In this document: positions 25,344 through 35,761 of the stretch, in pieces
Numbering within the stretch: position 1 is the first letter of the stretch
Layout of the letters: every line of letters begins with the position of its first letter
Assembly (NCBI GenBank): GCA_030544685.1
Contig: CP086683.1
Span: 5,766,001 to 5,830,000, forward strand
Direction: 5' to 3'
Length of the DNA stretch: 64,000 bases
DNA from: Pseudomonas sp. B21_DOA
GTDB taxonomy: Bacteria > Pseudomonadota > Gammaproteobacteria > Pseudomonadales > Pseudomonadaceae
The notes under the pieces: model-generated
The model's database searches: none
What the model was told of the DNA's origin: nothing
Seen by the model: the letters and a program-made list of their open reading frames with translations, nothing else
Made by a program: the position numbers and the translations under genes

Positions 25344-26523
25344 TTATGCAGATAGGGCTGACGACAACGTCCGCCCGACCCCTCTGACAATCATCCCTAC
25401 CTCGCGCTCATCAATCGTCAACGGCGGCAGCAACCTGATGGTCTTGCCACGAGTGACGTTGATCAACAAGCCGTGATCCCGCGCAGCGATCAGCGTCAGG
25501 TCGCGCACCGGTTGTTTCAGCTCGATGCCGATCATCAGGCCCTGCCCCGGATTGCCAGCACGTTCGGGTTGTCTGCCAGTTCGGCGCGCAGGCGTTCCAG
25601 TAACCGTGCGCCCTGCACCCGCGCATTCTCCAGCAGGCCTTGCTCTTCGATGATGTCCAGCACCGTGCAGCCGACCCGGCAGGCCAGTGGATTACCGCCG
25701 AAAGTGCTGCCGTGGCTGCCCGGGGTGAACAGGTCGGCCGCGCGGCCACGGGCCAGGCAGGCGCCGATCGGCACGCCATTGCCGAGGCCTTTGGCCAGGG
25801 TCATGACGTCGGGCACGAAGCCTTCGTGTTGAAAGGCGAACCACTGCCCGGTGCGGCCGATGCCGGTCTGGATTTCATCGAGCATCAACAACCATGCGTG
25901 GCGATTGCACAGGTCGCGCAGGGCTTTGAGATAACCCGGCGGTGCGATTTGTACGCCACTTTCGCCCTGAATCGGCTCGACCAGAATCGCCACGATGCGC
26001 GTGCCGTGTTTGCGCTGTATTTGCTCCAGCGCCGGGAGATCGCCGAACGGCACTTTGACGAAGTCCCTGGCAGTTCGTTGAATCCCAGGCGCACTGCCGG
26101 GCCATCGCTGGCAGACAGCGTGCCGAGGGTGCGGCCATGAAACGCGTTGGCCATGACCACCACCAGCGGCTGCTCGATGCCTTTGCGCCAGCCGTAAAGA
26201 CGCGCCAGTTTCAGTGCCGTCTCGTTCGCTTCGGCGCCGGAGTTGTTGAAGAACGCGCGCTCCATCCCCGACAACGCCGTCAGGCGTGTGGCCAGTTGTT
26301 GCTGCCAGTCGATGCTGTACAGGTTTGAGGTGTGCAGCAGCAGCCCCGCTTGCTCGCTGATCGCCGCGACGATGCGCGGATGCGAGTGCCCGACATTGGT
26401 CACTGCCACACCGGCAACGGCATCCAGATATTCGCGCCCCGCCTGATCCCACAGGCGCGTGCCCAGGCCCTTGGTGAAACTCAGGGCCAGTGGTTGGTAG
26501 GTGTTCATCAGGGCGGCGGTCAT
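25344..26523 (-). CDS. ArgD-like class III aminotransferase, two apparent frameshifts
   Basis: A PLP-dependent aminotransferase of the acetylornithine/succinylornithine type (393 residues when repaired). Motifs are the [16 protein letters not shown] start region, [18 protein letters not shown] (cofactor phosphate), [27 protein letters not shown], and the PLP lysine in [13 protein letters not shown]. The frame breaks at the C runs 26065-26067 and 25545-25548. One base at each restores [13 protein letters not shown] and [16 protein letters not shown]. The start at 26523 has a GGAG site. The divergent LysR gene suggests dedicated regulation. The exact substrate cannot be read from sequence, so I leave the symbol open. 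Confidence 0.88.
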
Positions 26524-26625
26524 GACGTGAAACTCCATTGCAGGTCGGTGTTTTTGCAGTATGGTTAGCCACCTGAGCTGGATAAACCCGGGAAAACTTC
26601 AATCATTTAACAGCCGAGCTTGATA

Positions 26626-27550
26626 ATGGATTTGTTTCAGTCGATGGGCGTCTACGTCAAAGTGGTCGAAACCGGGAGCATGACGGCCGCCGCTGCGAAG
26701 TGCGAAATGTCGACGACGATGGTGGGCAATCATTTGCGCGCGCTGGAGCAACGGCTCGGCGTGCAACTGCTGCAACGCACCACGCGCCGCCAGCGCCTGA
26801 CCGAATTCGGCAGCGTCTATTATCAGCGCTGCCTGGAAGTGCTCGGCCTGGTGGCCGACTCTGAACGCCTTGCCGAACAAGCGTCGGACGAGCCGCGCGG
26901 CTTGCTGCGTATCACCGCGCCGCTGACCTTCGGCGTCGAACGACTGACCCCGGCTCTCAGCGAATACTCCTTGCTCTATCCGCAAGTGAAGCTCGACGTG
27001 GTGCTGACCAACAGCCGCCCGGATCTGCTGGAGAACGGCCTCGATGTCGCATTCCGCCTGGGCAATTTCGACCAATCCAACCTGATCGCCCGCCCCCTGA
27101 TCGACTACACCCTGACGGTCTGCGCCTCCCTGAATACATCGCGCGGCGCGGCATGCCGCACACGCCACAGGATTTGCAGCAACACGATTGCCTGTCCTTC
27201 GCCTACCCGGCTGGCGATGACTGGCAATCGGTGGAAAAACGCTGGCGTCTGAGCGGCCCGGAAGGTGAAGTCCTCGTCGACGTCAGCGGGCCGATGCTGA
27301 TCAACAGCTCCGCCGGTCTGCACCAGGCAGCGCGCAACGGCATGGGCATCATGATGCTGCCCGACGCGCTGGTGGAGCAGGATCTGCGCGACGGCAAACT
27401 GATCAGGGTAATGACGGACTACCAACCGCCGAGCAGGCCGATGCATTTGTTGTATGCGCAGGATCGCTATCGGTTGCCGAAGCTGAGACGCTTTGTCGAG
27501 TTTGCGATGCGTACTTGGGGAAACCCGCTGACGCCATGCTCGGAAAATAA
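26626..27550 (+). CDS. LysR-type regulator, apparent frameshifts
   Basis: Repaired length 308 residues. N-terminal winged helix (MGVYVKVVETGSMTAAAAKC, LEQRLGVQLLQRTTRRQRLT), then the effector-binding domain (LLRITAPLTFGVERLTPALS, NGLDVAFRLGNFDQSNLIAR). The frame changes at the C run 27128-27130; one added C gives VCASPEYIARRGMP. Near the end a G run (27517-27520) one base longer would end the protein at 27550 as WGKPADAMLGK. Without it the frame runs on to 27674 through sequence unlike a protein. Divergent to the ArgD-like gene 103 bp away, which it probably regulates. Confidence 0.82.
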
Positions 27551-27684
27551 CGCACGCCGGGAAAAACCCCGACCACCAGACCGTTGCTCCGTGACAACGC
27601 CGCCCCGCTCCCCTAAATTAGTCGGCCTGAAAAAGACCTCGTGCTTTCTCGCCCCAACTCAAGTTAAAAAGTAGTGAAATTTCA

Positions 27685-28386
27685 ATGTCCGATTTCAACA
27701 CCGCTGAATCCGTAGTCACCCAGTCGTCCAAAGCGGAATACGAAAACTCCATCAATCTTTCACAACACCTGCCTCAAGCCAAAATCATCAGCGAGATGGT
27801 CCTCGACGCGTTCCAGTCGACCCGCGAGAGCGACCAGATCCGCGAATTGCGTGCGGCGATCCGTCAGGCGCATGACAGCTTTGATGACGACAAGGCGTAC
27901 GAGCTGATGGGCGAACTCAAGCGCCTGAAAGACGCCGAGGCAGCCGACATTGCCGCGCTGGAAGATCTGAGCAGCAAGTTCTCGATCGGGCGCATTCTGT
28001 CCAGCTTCAAGGACGATCCGGCGTTTCAGGAAATCGTTTACGGTCTGGCGCTGAAAGTGCTGAATCAGACCCATCAGGCGATCAGCAACCCGAGCGGCGG
28101 CAAGAGCAAGGCCGCCAAAAAGAAAGAAGTGGAAATCTTCACCATCAGCAAGGACGGCGCCAGCGTAACCCTGCCGATGCGCACCCCGCGTTCACGTCTG
28201 AACGTTGATCGTGAGGCACTGGAATTCCTCGGCTTCACCTTCGTCGGTGAAGGCGATGAAGCCGAGCTGGAGAGCGAAACCTTCATCGATAACGCCGGCA
28301 CGGAACAGGCGGTGAACCGCAAGAACATCATCACTGCCCTGCAGCAGCAGACCGCGTTTAATGGTTACAGCATCGCGGCGCAGTAA
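27685..28386 (+). CDS. Conserved hypothetical protein
   Basis: A 233-residue soluble protein. A helical first part (DAFQSTRESDQIRELRAAIR, GELKRLKDAEAADIAALEDL) is followed by a lysine-rich linker (GGKSKAAKKKEVEIFT) and a small C-terminal beta-rich domain (RSRLNVDREALEFLGFTFVG). No domain is recognised. A terminator follows immediately. Confidence 0.7.
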   Translation: MSDFNTAESVVTQSSKAEYENSINLSQHLPQAKIISEMVLDAFQSTRESDQIRELRAAIRQAHDSFDDDKAYELMGELKRLKDAEAADIAALEDLSSKFSIGRILSSFKDDPAFQEIVYGLALKVLNQTHQAISNPSGGKSKAAKKKEVEIFTISKDGASVTLPMRTPRSRLNVDREALEFLGFTFVGEGDEAELESETFIDNAGTEQAVNRKNIITALQQQTAFNGYSIAAQ

Positions 28387-28403
28387 TCTGCCAAGCGCTT
28401 GCG

Positions 28404-28439
28404 AAAAAGCCCCGCACTGAGATTCAGGCGGGGCTTTTT
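28404..28439 (+). terminator. Rho-independent terminator
   Basis: AAAAAGCCCCGC / GCGGGGCTTTTT with a 12-base loop, ending in five T. It lies 18 bp after the preceding stop codon. Confidence 0.9.
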
Positions 28440-28478
28440 GTTGTCCGGCTTGTGATTCGTGAGGAGGCGAAAATCGTC

Positions 28479-28626
28479 GCCCCTCACCCCAGCCCTCTCC
28501 AGAGGGAGAGGAGCCGACTTGTGTGATTTTCAAACCTGAGTTCGGCCCGGTATTTCAGGTCGGCGTATATCTTGAGAGCCCCTCAGTCAGTCCCCTTTTC
28601 CCTCCGGGAGAGGGTCAGGGTGAGGG
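28479..28626. repeat. Inverted pair of CCCTCACCCC-type extragenic repeats
   Basis: CCCCTCACCCCAGCCCTCTCC (28480-28500) and its approximate complement at 28591-28626 flank about 80 bp. This is a known kind of intergenic repeat in Pseudomonas. It fills the interval between the terminator and the RidA gene. Confidence 0.65.
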
Positions 28627-28641
28627 CAAACCGCTACCCCC

Positions 28642-29133
28642 TCAAGCCGAAGGATGCAACGCCGCAATCATGTCCACTTCAATCGCCGCATTCTTCGGCA
28701 ACTGATAGACGCCAATGGTCGTGCGCGTATGCCGTCCGGCATCGCCCAGCACATGGTTGAACACGTCCGAAGCGCCGTTGGCCACTTCGCTCAGGTCGAC
28801 AAAGTCCGCCGTCGACTTCACATACACCGTGACCCGCAACAACGCGCGGATCTTGTCCAGTGAGCCGACCGCATCGACGATCAGCGCCAGGCAACGCATG
28901 GCGCTGATGCTTGCGGCGGCTTGCGCATCCTTGAGGTTCAATTCCAGCCCCACGCGACCGGGATAGAGAATCTTGCCATTGACCCGCGGCACCATGCCGC
29001 TGATGTAGAGCTCGTCGTGCTGACGGATCAGCGGCGCGTAATTGCCACCGGCGGTGTTCTCGCCATAGATGTCGTAGTTGAGTTCTTCGGCCAGGGCGAT
29101 AAAGCGCTCATCGCAGGTCATCCGTTCGGTCAT
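28642..29133 (-). CDS. RidA-family protein
   Basis: A 163-residue member of the Rid (YjgF/YER057c) family. Family parts are LYISGMVPRVNGKILYPGRV, AAASISAMRCLALIVDAVGS, LLRVTVYVKSTADFVDLSEV and IEVDMIAALHPSA. It lacks the RidA arginine context for a certain deaminase call and is of the longer Rid subgroup. RidA hydrolyses reactive enamines; other members have unknown substrates. The start was placed at the ATG at 29133. Confidence 0.85.
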   Translation of the reverse strand: MTERMTCDERFIALAEELNYDIYGENTAGGNYAPLIRQHDELYISGMVPRVNGKILYPGRVGLELNLKDAQAAASISAMRCLALIVDAVGSLDKIRALLRVTVYVKSTADFVDLSEVANGASDVFNHVLGDAGRHTRTTIGVYQLPKNAAIEVDMIAALHPSA

Positions 29134-29258
29134 TGCGCCCAGCCTTTTGATCAATGCACGGGTTGAGACAGTCGAGCACCGAAGGATGGCTTGGAGCTAC
29201 TACTGTCGGGGTTGGATCCGAATCTAGGTCTTTTACCGAAGGGCCGCAACCGCAAACT

Positions 29259-29280
29259 GTGGGAGCGAGCCTGCTCGCGA
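29259..29280. repeat. Single REP element
   Basis: TGTGGGAGCGAGCCTGCTCG, one half of the palindromic unit seen in pairs at several other places in this window. Confidence 0.75.
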
Positions 29281-29316
29281 ATGGCAGCACCCCGAACGAG
29301 CATATTTCAGCCAACA

Positions 29317-29352
29317 AAAAACCCCGCACATCTCTCAACGTGCGGGGTTTTT
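29317..29352 (-). terminator. Terminator of the cyo operon
   Basis: AAAAACCCCGCAC / GTGCGGGGTTTTT with a 10-base loop, 17 bp after the cyoE stop and with T runs in the minus-strand direction. Confidence 0.88.
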
Positions 29353-29368
29353 CTGAAGCTTGCAAACC

Positions 29369-30256
29369 TTACGGCGCGTACGTCAGCAACAGCTCTGTCG
29401 GCACCTTGAAGTCCAGGGACATCATGACGCTCAACGCAGTGATGGTGAAGATCGAGAACACGAACAGCTTGCGTGCCCAGACGGTGTCATCGACTGCCTT
29501 GTAGCCGGTCCAGGCCATGTACAGCCAGTACATGCCCATGGCGGCGGCGACGGCGAGGTAGCTCATGCCGGCGTAGCCGCTGAAGGTCAGCATCAAGGTC
29601 GCCACGAGGAACGCCAGGATGTAGAGCAGGATGTGCTTCTTCGCCACTTGAATGCCGCGTTTCACTGGCAGCACCGGAATCGATGCGGCCAGGTAATCAT
29701 TGAAACGGAAAATCGCGATGGCGTAGGAATGCGGCATCTGCCACAGGCTGAACATCACCAGCAGGGTCAGTGCGGCCATGTCGAAGCTGTTGGTCACGGC
29801 AACGTAACCAATCACTGGCGGCATGGCGCCCGACAGACTGCCCACCAGCGTGCCGTGAACCGACTTGCGCTTGAGGTACAGGCTGTAGAAGCCGACGTAG
29901 ATGATGAAGCCGATTACCGCGAACAAGGCAGCCAACGGGTTGGCCACCTTGTACAACAAGGCAACGCCGAGAACACCCAGAATGGTCGCGTAAACCAGGG
30001 CCAGTTTCAGGGAGATGAGGCCCTGGACCAGCACACGATTCTTGGTGCGTTCCATCTTCAGGTCGATGTCGCGGTCGATGCAGTTGTTGAACACGCAACC
30101 GGAGGCCACGACCAGGGAAGTACCGATCATGGCGGCCAGAAACACCGCCAGATCGACATGCCCTTTCGAGGCCAGGAAGAACCCGCCTGCCACAGAAAGC
30201 ACGTTACCGAAAATGATCCCCGGTTTGGTGATTTGGATAAAGTGCTTGAGCGACAT
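29369..30256 (-). CDS. cyoE: Protoheme IX farnesyltransferase
   Basis: A membrane enzyme (295 residues, about nine helices) that adds farnesyl to heme b to make heme O for the bo3 oxidase. The prenyl-diphosphate motif [18 protein letters not shown] (first Asp-rich loop) and a second conserved loop [20 protein letters not shown] are present. It is the last gene of cyoABCDE and shares a terminator with it. Length and order are as expected. Confidence 0.97.
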   Translation of the reverse strand: MSLKHFIQITKPGIIFGNVLSVAGGFFLASKGHVDLAVFLAAMIGTSLVVASGCVFNNCIDRDIDLKMERTKNRVLVQGLISLKLALVYATILGVLGVALLYKVANPLAALFAVIGFIIYVGFYSLYLKRKSVHGTLVGSLSGAMPPVIGYVAVTNSFDMAALTLLVMFSLWQMPHSYAIAIFRFNDYLAASIPVLPVKRGIQVAKKHILLYILAFLVATLMLTFSGYAGMSYLAVAAAMGMYWLYMAWTGYKAVDDTVWARKLFVFSIFTITALSVMMSLDFKVPTELLLTYAP

Positions 30257-30266
30257 CGGGTCTACC

Positions 30267-30602
30267 TCACTTCGCCATCATGTACGTGTGGATGCTGAAC
30301 ATGATCCACAGCGACAGGCCAACCAGCAGCACGATCACGATCGCCGTAAAGACGAATGCGATCACGTTGTTACGCTGTGCAATGGAACGGTCCAGGTGCA
30401 GGAAGTAATACAGGTGAACGATCACCTGGATCACTGCGAACAGCAGAACGATTGCCAGCGTCGTCGACTTCGGCAGGGTCGGGTACATCACCAGACCGAA
30501 CGGAATGACGGTCAGGATTACCGACAGGATGAAGCCGATGGCGTACGACTTGACGCTGCCGTGGCCAGCATCGTGGCTGTCATGGGAGTGTGCATTAGCC
30601 AT
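30267..30602 (-). CDS. cyoD: Cytochrome bo3 oxidase subunit IV
   Basis: A 111-residue three-helix subunit ([60 protein letters not shown]). The start at 30602 ([15 protein letters not shown]) overlaps the cyoC stop; the longer upstream reading frame is not used. It assists assembly of the oxidase. Confidence 0.95.
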   Translation of the reverse strand: MANAHSHDSHDAGHGSVKSYAIGFILSVILTVIPFGLVMYPTLPKSTTLAIVLLFAVIQVIVHLYYFLHLDRSIAQRNNVIAFVFTAIVIVLLVGLSLWIMFSIHTYMMAK

Positions 30603-31225
30603 TACAGAGTCCCCATCAGGTAAACAACGGTGAAGACGCAAATCCAGACCACGTCCAGGAAGTGCCAGAACAGGCTCAGGCAGCTCAGACGGGTCTTGTT
30701 GGTCGACGTCAGGCCATGCTTGTTGACCTGATACATCATGATGCCCATCCAGATCAGACCGGCCGAAACGTGCAGACCGTGGGTACCGACCAGGGTGAAG
30801 AACGCCGACAGGAAGCCCGAACGGCTAGGACCGAAGCCCTCGGAGATCAGCAGGTGGAACTCGTTGATCTCCATGGCGATGAAGCCCGCGCCGAGCAGGA
30901 AGGTCATGAACAACCAGCCCAGGACCGCCTGCTTCTTGCCCTTGTACAACGCCAGCATGGCGAAGCCGTAGGTGATCGAACTGAACAACAGCAGAGCGGT
31001 TTCGCCCAGCACGTATGGCAGTTCGAAGATGTCGTGGCCCGACGGGCCACCGGCAACGTTGTTTACCAGTACTGCGTACACCGCGAAGATCGACGCAAAG
31101 AGAATGCAGTCGGTCATCAGGTAGAGCCAGAAACCGTATACGGTCATCTCGCCCGAGTCGTGGTGATGGTCATCGTGCCCATGGTCACCATGGGCGTGTC
31201 CAACATTGGTCACTAAGTTCGACAT
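30602..31225 (-). CDS. cyoC: Cytochrome bo3 oxidase subunit III
   Basis: A 207-residue protein with five membrane helices. The His/Asp-rich N-terminus ([16 protein letters not shown]) is a Pseudomonas feature. Family motifs are [32 protein letters not shown] and [13 protein letters not shown]. It starts 3 bp after the cyoB stop once the cyoB reading frame is repaired. Confidence 0.97.
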   Translation of the reverse strand: MSNLVTNVGHAHGDHGHDDHHHDSGEMTVYGFWLYLMTDCILFASIFAVYAVLVNNVAGGPSGHDIFELPYVLGETALLLFSSITYGFAMLALYKGKKQAVLGWLFMTFLLGAGFIAMEINEFHLLISEGFGPSRSGFLSAFFTLVGTHGLHVSAGLIWMGIMMYQVNKHGLTSTNKTRLSCLSLFWHFLDVVWICVFTVVYLMGTL

Positions 31226-31228
31226 GGT

Positions 31229-33258
31229 TTAAGCCTGTTCCAACGAGGTTTCAACACGGGTGGCATTGGCCGGGATTTTCCTGCCGCGACCAGACGCTTG
31301 TGCTGCTCGGCTTCGATACGCTCGATAGTTTCAACCGGAACCATATAGCCCTGGTCGTCACGTGCAGCGTGAATCACGAAGTAAACGACGGTGCCCACCA
31401 GGCTCGCGATCGCCAGCCACCAGATGTGCCAGATCATCGCGAAACCGAAGACGGTCAACAGCGCGCCCATCACCACGCCAGTGGCGGTGTTGTTCGGCAT
31501 GTGGATCGGCTCGTACTTGGCCGGACGCTGGTACGCAGTACCGTTTTCCTTGGCTTCGGTGAACGGGTCGATGCAGTCAGCCTTAGGCAGCACAGCGAAG
31601 TTGTAGAACGGTGGTGGCGACGAGGTCGACCATTCCAGGGTGTGTGCATTCCACGGGTCACCGTGATCGCAAACGTTCTCTGGCTTGTTGCGGTCACGCA
31701 CACTGACGTACAGCTGGATCAGTTGGCAGGCGATACCGGCAGCAATCATCACCGCACCGAACATGGCAACGTACAGGTACGGTACCCACTCAGGGTTGGT
31801 GGTGGCGTTCAGACGACGGGTCATGCCCATGAAGCCCAGTGCATAGAGCGGCATGAACGCGACGAAGAAGCCCGAGATCCAGAACCAGAACGCTGCTTTA
31901 CCCCAGCCTTCGTGCAGCTTGAAGCCGAACGCTTTCGGGAAGTAGAACGCGAAGCCAGCGATGTAACCGAATACCGCACCGCCGATGATCACGTTGTGGA
32001 AGTGCGCGATCACGAACAGGCTGTTGTGCAGCACGAAGTCAGCACCCGGGATGGCCAGCAGTACGCCGGTCATGCCGCCGATGGCGAAGGTCACCATGAA
32101 GCCCAGCGTCCACATTACCTGGCTGGTGAAGCGCAGACGGCCCTGGTAAATGGTGAACAGCCAGTTGAACAGCTTCACACCCGTCGGGATGGAAATCAGC
32201 ATCGTCGCCAGACCGAAGAAGGCGTTGACGCTTGCACCCGAACCCATGGTGAAGAAGTGGTGCAGCCAGACCATGAAGCCCAGTACCGAGATCGCGCCCG
32301 AGGCGTAGATCATCGAGTGGTGGCCGAACAGTTTCTTGCCGGTGAACGCCGAGATCACTTCCGAGAAGATGCCGAATGCCGGCAGGATCAGGATGTAAAC
32401 CTCAGGGTGGCCCCACGCCCAGAACAGGTTGACGTACATCATCGGATTGCCACCAAGTTCATTGGTGAAAATGTGGAAATCCATGTAACGGTCAAGGGTC
32501 AGCAGTGCCAGGGTAGCGGTCAGGATCGGGAACGAAGCCACGATCAGAACGTTTGCCCAGGTGCAGGTCCAGGTGAAGATCGGCATGTCCATCAGTTTCA
32601 TGCCAGGGGTACGCATTTTCAGTACGGTCGCGAGGAAGTTGACCCCGGTTAACGTCGTACCCAATCCGGATAGCTGTAGCGCCCAGATGTAGTAATCCAT
32701 ACCCACGCCAGGACTGTATTGCAGACCCGACAGCGGCGGATACGCAACCCAACCGGTCTTGGCGAATTCACCGATACCCAGCGACAGGTTGATCAGCACA
32801 ACGCCGGACACCAGCAGCCAGAAGCTCAGGGAGTTCAGGAACGGGAACGCAACGTCACGCGCACCGATCTGCAGCGGCACTGCAAGGTTCATCAGGCCAG
32901 TGAAGAATGGCATCGCCATGAAGATGATCATGATCACACCGTGAGCGGTGAAGATCTGGTCATAGTGTTCAGGTGGCAGGTAGCCAGGCGAACCCTCGGT
33001 GGCCATGGCCAGCTGGGTACGCATCATGATCGCATCGGCAAAGCCGCGCAGCAGCATGACCATGGCGACGATGATGTACATCACGCCGATTTTCTTGTGG
33101 TCGACCGAAGTCAGCCACTCGGTCCACAGGTACGTCCACTTCTTGAAGTAAGTGATCGCAGCGAACAGCGCCAGACCGCCGAGGGCGATCATGGCGATGG
33201 TCACCATCACGATCGGCTCGTGGAATGGGACTGCTTCCCAACTTAATTTACCAAACAT
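31229..33258 (-). CDS. cyoB: Cytochrome bo3 oxidase subunit I, apparent frameshift near the end
   Basis: The heme-copper catalytic subunit (676 residues when repaired), about 15 helices. Conserved sites include [39 protein letters not shown] (the Cu-B His and cross-linked Tyr), and [17 protein letters not shown] (heme histidines). It reduces oxygen with electrons from ubiquinol and pumps protons. At 31276-31279 the T run has four instead of five bases; this changes the last residues and makes the frame run past its natural stop. With one base added it ends [17 protein letters not shown] at 31229. Confidence 0.96.
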
Positions 33259-33261
33259 CGT

Positions 33262-34203
33262 TTACTCCTCTGCCCCGGCAGCTGAATGCGAACCCGCGTC
33301 AATATCCGTGGCCGCCACTTCTTTCTCTTTCTTCTCGTGCTTCAGCGGCTTGCCCGGCTTCATACCTTCGTACTTGTCGACGATGATCTGGAACTGGTTC
33401 GGCGTGACCGACGAGTAGAGTTCGACTGGGTTGTTCTGGCTCGGTTTGGCCAGGGCCGCGTATTCAGCCTGATCAAGCTGTTTAGGCGACTTCTTGACTT
33501 CACTTACCCAGGCGTCGAAATCTTCCTGAGTGGTGGAGATAGCCTTGAATTTCATACCGGTGAAACCGGCACCGCTGTAGTTGGCGGAGATACCGTCCAT
33601 TTCAGCGTTGCGGTCAGCGATCAGGTGCAGCTTGGTCTGCATGCCCGCCATCGCGTAGATCTGGCCGCCCAGGCCCGGGATGAAGAACGAGTTCATCACG
33701 GCGTCGGAGGTGATCTTGAAGTTGATTGGCGTGTGCGCCGGGAACACGATCTTGTTGACCGTGGCAATGCCTTGTTCCGGGTAGATGAACAGCCACTTCC
33801 AGTCCAGCGCGACGACTTCGATGGTCACCGGCTTGACGTCAGACTCGATCGGACGATACGGGTCCAGCTCGTGAGTCGAGATGTAAGTGATGTAACCCAG
33901 GGCGATGATGATCAGCACCGGGATGGTCCATACGGCCACTTCGATCTTGGTCGAGTGCGACCACTTCGGCGTGTAGACGGCGTTCTTGTTCGAAGCGCGG
34001 TACTTCCAGGCAAACAGGAAGGTCATGACGATGACCGGCACGACGACCAACAGCATCAGCAGCGTGGCGGTGATGATCAGGTTGCGCTGTTCCAGGCCGA
34101 CCTGGCCCGTTGGATTGAGCAAGGTCATGTTGCAGCCTCCCAGCAACAACGTGCCGAGCAGCGGCACTAGGCCTAGTAATCTGGGGTACCTGTTTTTACT
34201 CAT
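33262..34203 (-). CDS. cyoA: Cytochrome bo3 oxidase subunit II
   Basis: A 313-residue lipoprotein subunit. Signal sequence with lipobox LLGGC, two membrane helices (about residues 40-60 and 83-103), and a periplasmic cupredoxin-like domain without the Cu-A ligands (VVALDWKWLFIYPEQGIATV, FFIPGLGGQIYAMAGMQTKL). The start at 34203 has an AGAGG site. It is the first gene of the operon. Confidence 0.97.
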   Translation of the reverse strand: MSKNRYPRLLGLVPLLGTLLLGGCNMTLLNPTGQVGLEQRNLIITATLLMLLVVVPVIVMTFLFAWKYRASNKNAVYTPKWSHSTKIEVAVWTIPVLIIIALGYITYISTHELDPYRPIESDVKPVTIEVVALDWKWLFIYPEQGIATVNKIVFPAHTPINFKITSDAVMNSFFIPGLGGQIYAMAGMQTKLHLIADRNAEMDGISANYSGAGFTGMKFKAISTTQEDFDAWVSEVKKSPKQLDQAEYAALAKPSQNNPVELYSSVTPNQFQIIVDKYEGMKPGKPLKHEKKEKEVAATDIDAGSHSAAGAEE

Positions 34204-35029
34204 CTCACGACCTCTAAAGCAGCTTGCGCAATGCAGTTGGGTTTTGATCGCCAACACTTCACCCTGCCAAGGGTTGGCATTTTCTTTGGATTGAATAAGG
34301 GCCGCCCGTCGCGCGTCACACGCTCGACAAAACCTTGGGACAGCGTTCAGTTCTTATTCGAATTCGTGGTCAAAGGCCTTGTTACAGACCAATTCCATTT
34401 GGTGCGGAAAATTGGAAAGGCACCGACACCAGGGTGTCTTGAAAACCTCGCGGCTCGCTCGACACCCGACCTCCTGATCAGTTCCTTGATAAAGGCTGAA
34501 CAGCGCCGGGAATTCAGTGCGGGCGATTGTAGATAGGTAGCGCCCTATACACCATGTCTTATCCCGAAATAATTTTTATCACTCAGAGCAACAATCCATC
34601 GCCATTTTTGCAAAAGTTGCGCAAGTTATCGAAAGCGTTTCTCAATAAAAGCGGCAAAATCTGCCAGCGTAACCGCCTCAAATCAGACAGCTCTGCACTC
34701 GATCTACAAACGCTGGAGCGGCGCAAAGCCCGATGTTCCAAGGGCTTCGCCCATCTGCCGGCGCCTGTTAAAACTGCCTGCTCTGGTACGTCCGTGCTCA
34801 AGCCGAAAACACTAAAACTGGCCAATGTTTTTATGTAACAGGCGGCCAATCCGCTGCATCCCGAGTCCCTGCGACAGCTCCTGTGTGACAACATGTCGCA
34901 CATTTGCCGCACGCTCCATTGCCGTTCGTCACGGTGTTTTCACAAACGCTCTGAAATGCAAAACGCCTCGATTTTCATCAGCGAAAATCGGGGCGTTTTG
35001 TTTATCGGCAGCTCTGCCGAGAAGTTGAC
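34204..35029. other. 826-bp intergenic region upstream of cyoA
   Basis: No gene is seen. The cyo promoter must lie here. An inverted repeat GCCAAC / GTTGGC (34250-34278) sits 47 bp before the cyoA start. The rest is of lower G+C, with no clear consensus promoter. The hairpin next to dsbB is listed separately. Confidence 0.5.
34960..34999. terminator. Bidirectional terminator after dsbB
   Basis: AAAACGCCTCGATTTT / GAAAATCGGGGCGTTTT with a short loop. On the minus strand it ends in a T run and stops dsbB transcription 31 bp after its stop codon. Confidence 0.88.
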
Positions 35030-35539
35030 TCAGCGCAGCGCTTTTCGATTACGCGAAGTCAGCAACGGCACCAGAATGACCACCAGCACGAACGCCACCA
35101 GCGCCCATTGCGCCAGCGACAGACCGAGGATCGGCGGATACGGCGTCGAGCAGAAACCGTCAACCTGGAAGCCCAGCGGGAAGATCTTTGCCAGCGGCAA
35201 ATCATCGACAATTGGCTGCAGCACATCGACGCCACAACTTACCGCCGGATAGAACTGCGTATAGACGTGATGCCCGGCCACCGCGACCCCGGCCAGCGCA
35301 CAGATCACCACCAGCGTCTCGAACACGGTGATGCTGCGACGGCTGCGCATGCCCGCGCCGATGAAGGCGAACAGCGCAATCAGCAACAACGCATAGCGCT
35401 GCAGAATGCAGAGCGGGCACGGTGCCTCATCCAACACGACCTGCATGTACAACGCACCGCCGATCAACGCCAGGCAGATGATCCCCAGCAGCACCAGATA
35501 GCGCCGCTCACGTCCCAACCGCATCGTTTCCTCGCTCAT
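35030..35539 (-). CDS. dsbB: DsbB, disulfide bond formation protein B
   Basis: Inner-membrane quinone reductase (169 residues, four helices) that reoxidises DsbA. Both redox pairs are present: CPLC in EAPCPLCILQRYALL (about residue 41) and the two periplasmic cysteines in VSCGVDV and DGFCSTP. The conserved Arg after the first pair (ILQR) binds quinone. It is a Pseudomonas DsbB of normal length, beside the cyo operon that reoxidises its quinone. Confidence 0.96.
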   Translation of the reverse strand: MSEETMRLGRERRYLVLLGIICLALIGGALYMQVVLDEAPCPLCILQRYALLLIALFAFIGAGMRSRRSITVFETLVVICALAGVAVAGHHVYTQFYPAVSCGVDVLQPIVDDLPLAKIFPLGFQVDGFCSTPYPPILGLSLAQWALVAFVLVVILVPLLTSRNRKALR

Positions 35540-35670
35540 TGCCTTTCCCTTGTAAGTCCATGGTCCAGCCGGCCGGCGGCTGGAATTGTCGCAAGTCTAC
35601 ACCGGGGCAATAAACGAAAGAGCGGTTAAGGAATGATTAACCAACATGGCTTTGCGGCGCGCAGGAGATT

Positions 35671-35738
35671 CGCGAGCAGGCTCGCTCCCACAATGGATCT
35701 GCGTCGGGCGCAAATCCTGTGGGAGCGAGCCTGCTCGC
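35671..35738. repeat. REP pair (inverted)
   Basis: CGCGAGCAGGCTCGCTCCCA (35671-35690) and its complement TGGGAGCGAGCCTGCTCGC (about 35720-35738) face each other between dsbB and hmp. Such paired elements (REPINs) are frequent in fluorescent Pseudomonas. Confidence 0.85.
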
Positions 35739-35761
35739 AAACGAGACAACTCGGTTTCAGA

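Noticed and set aside
31015..32652. 545-codon plus-strand frame opposite cyoB
   Set aside because: Same reason: antisense shadow with unnatural composition.
34231..34838. Plus-strand frames in the cyoA upstream region
   Set aside because: No ribosome sites, no similarity to known proteins, atypical composition.
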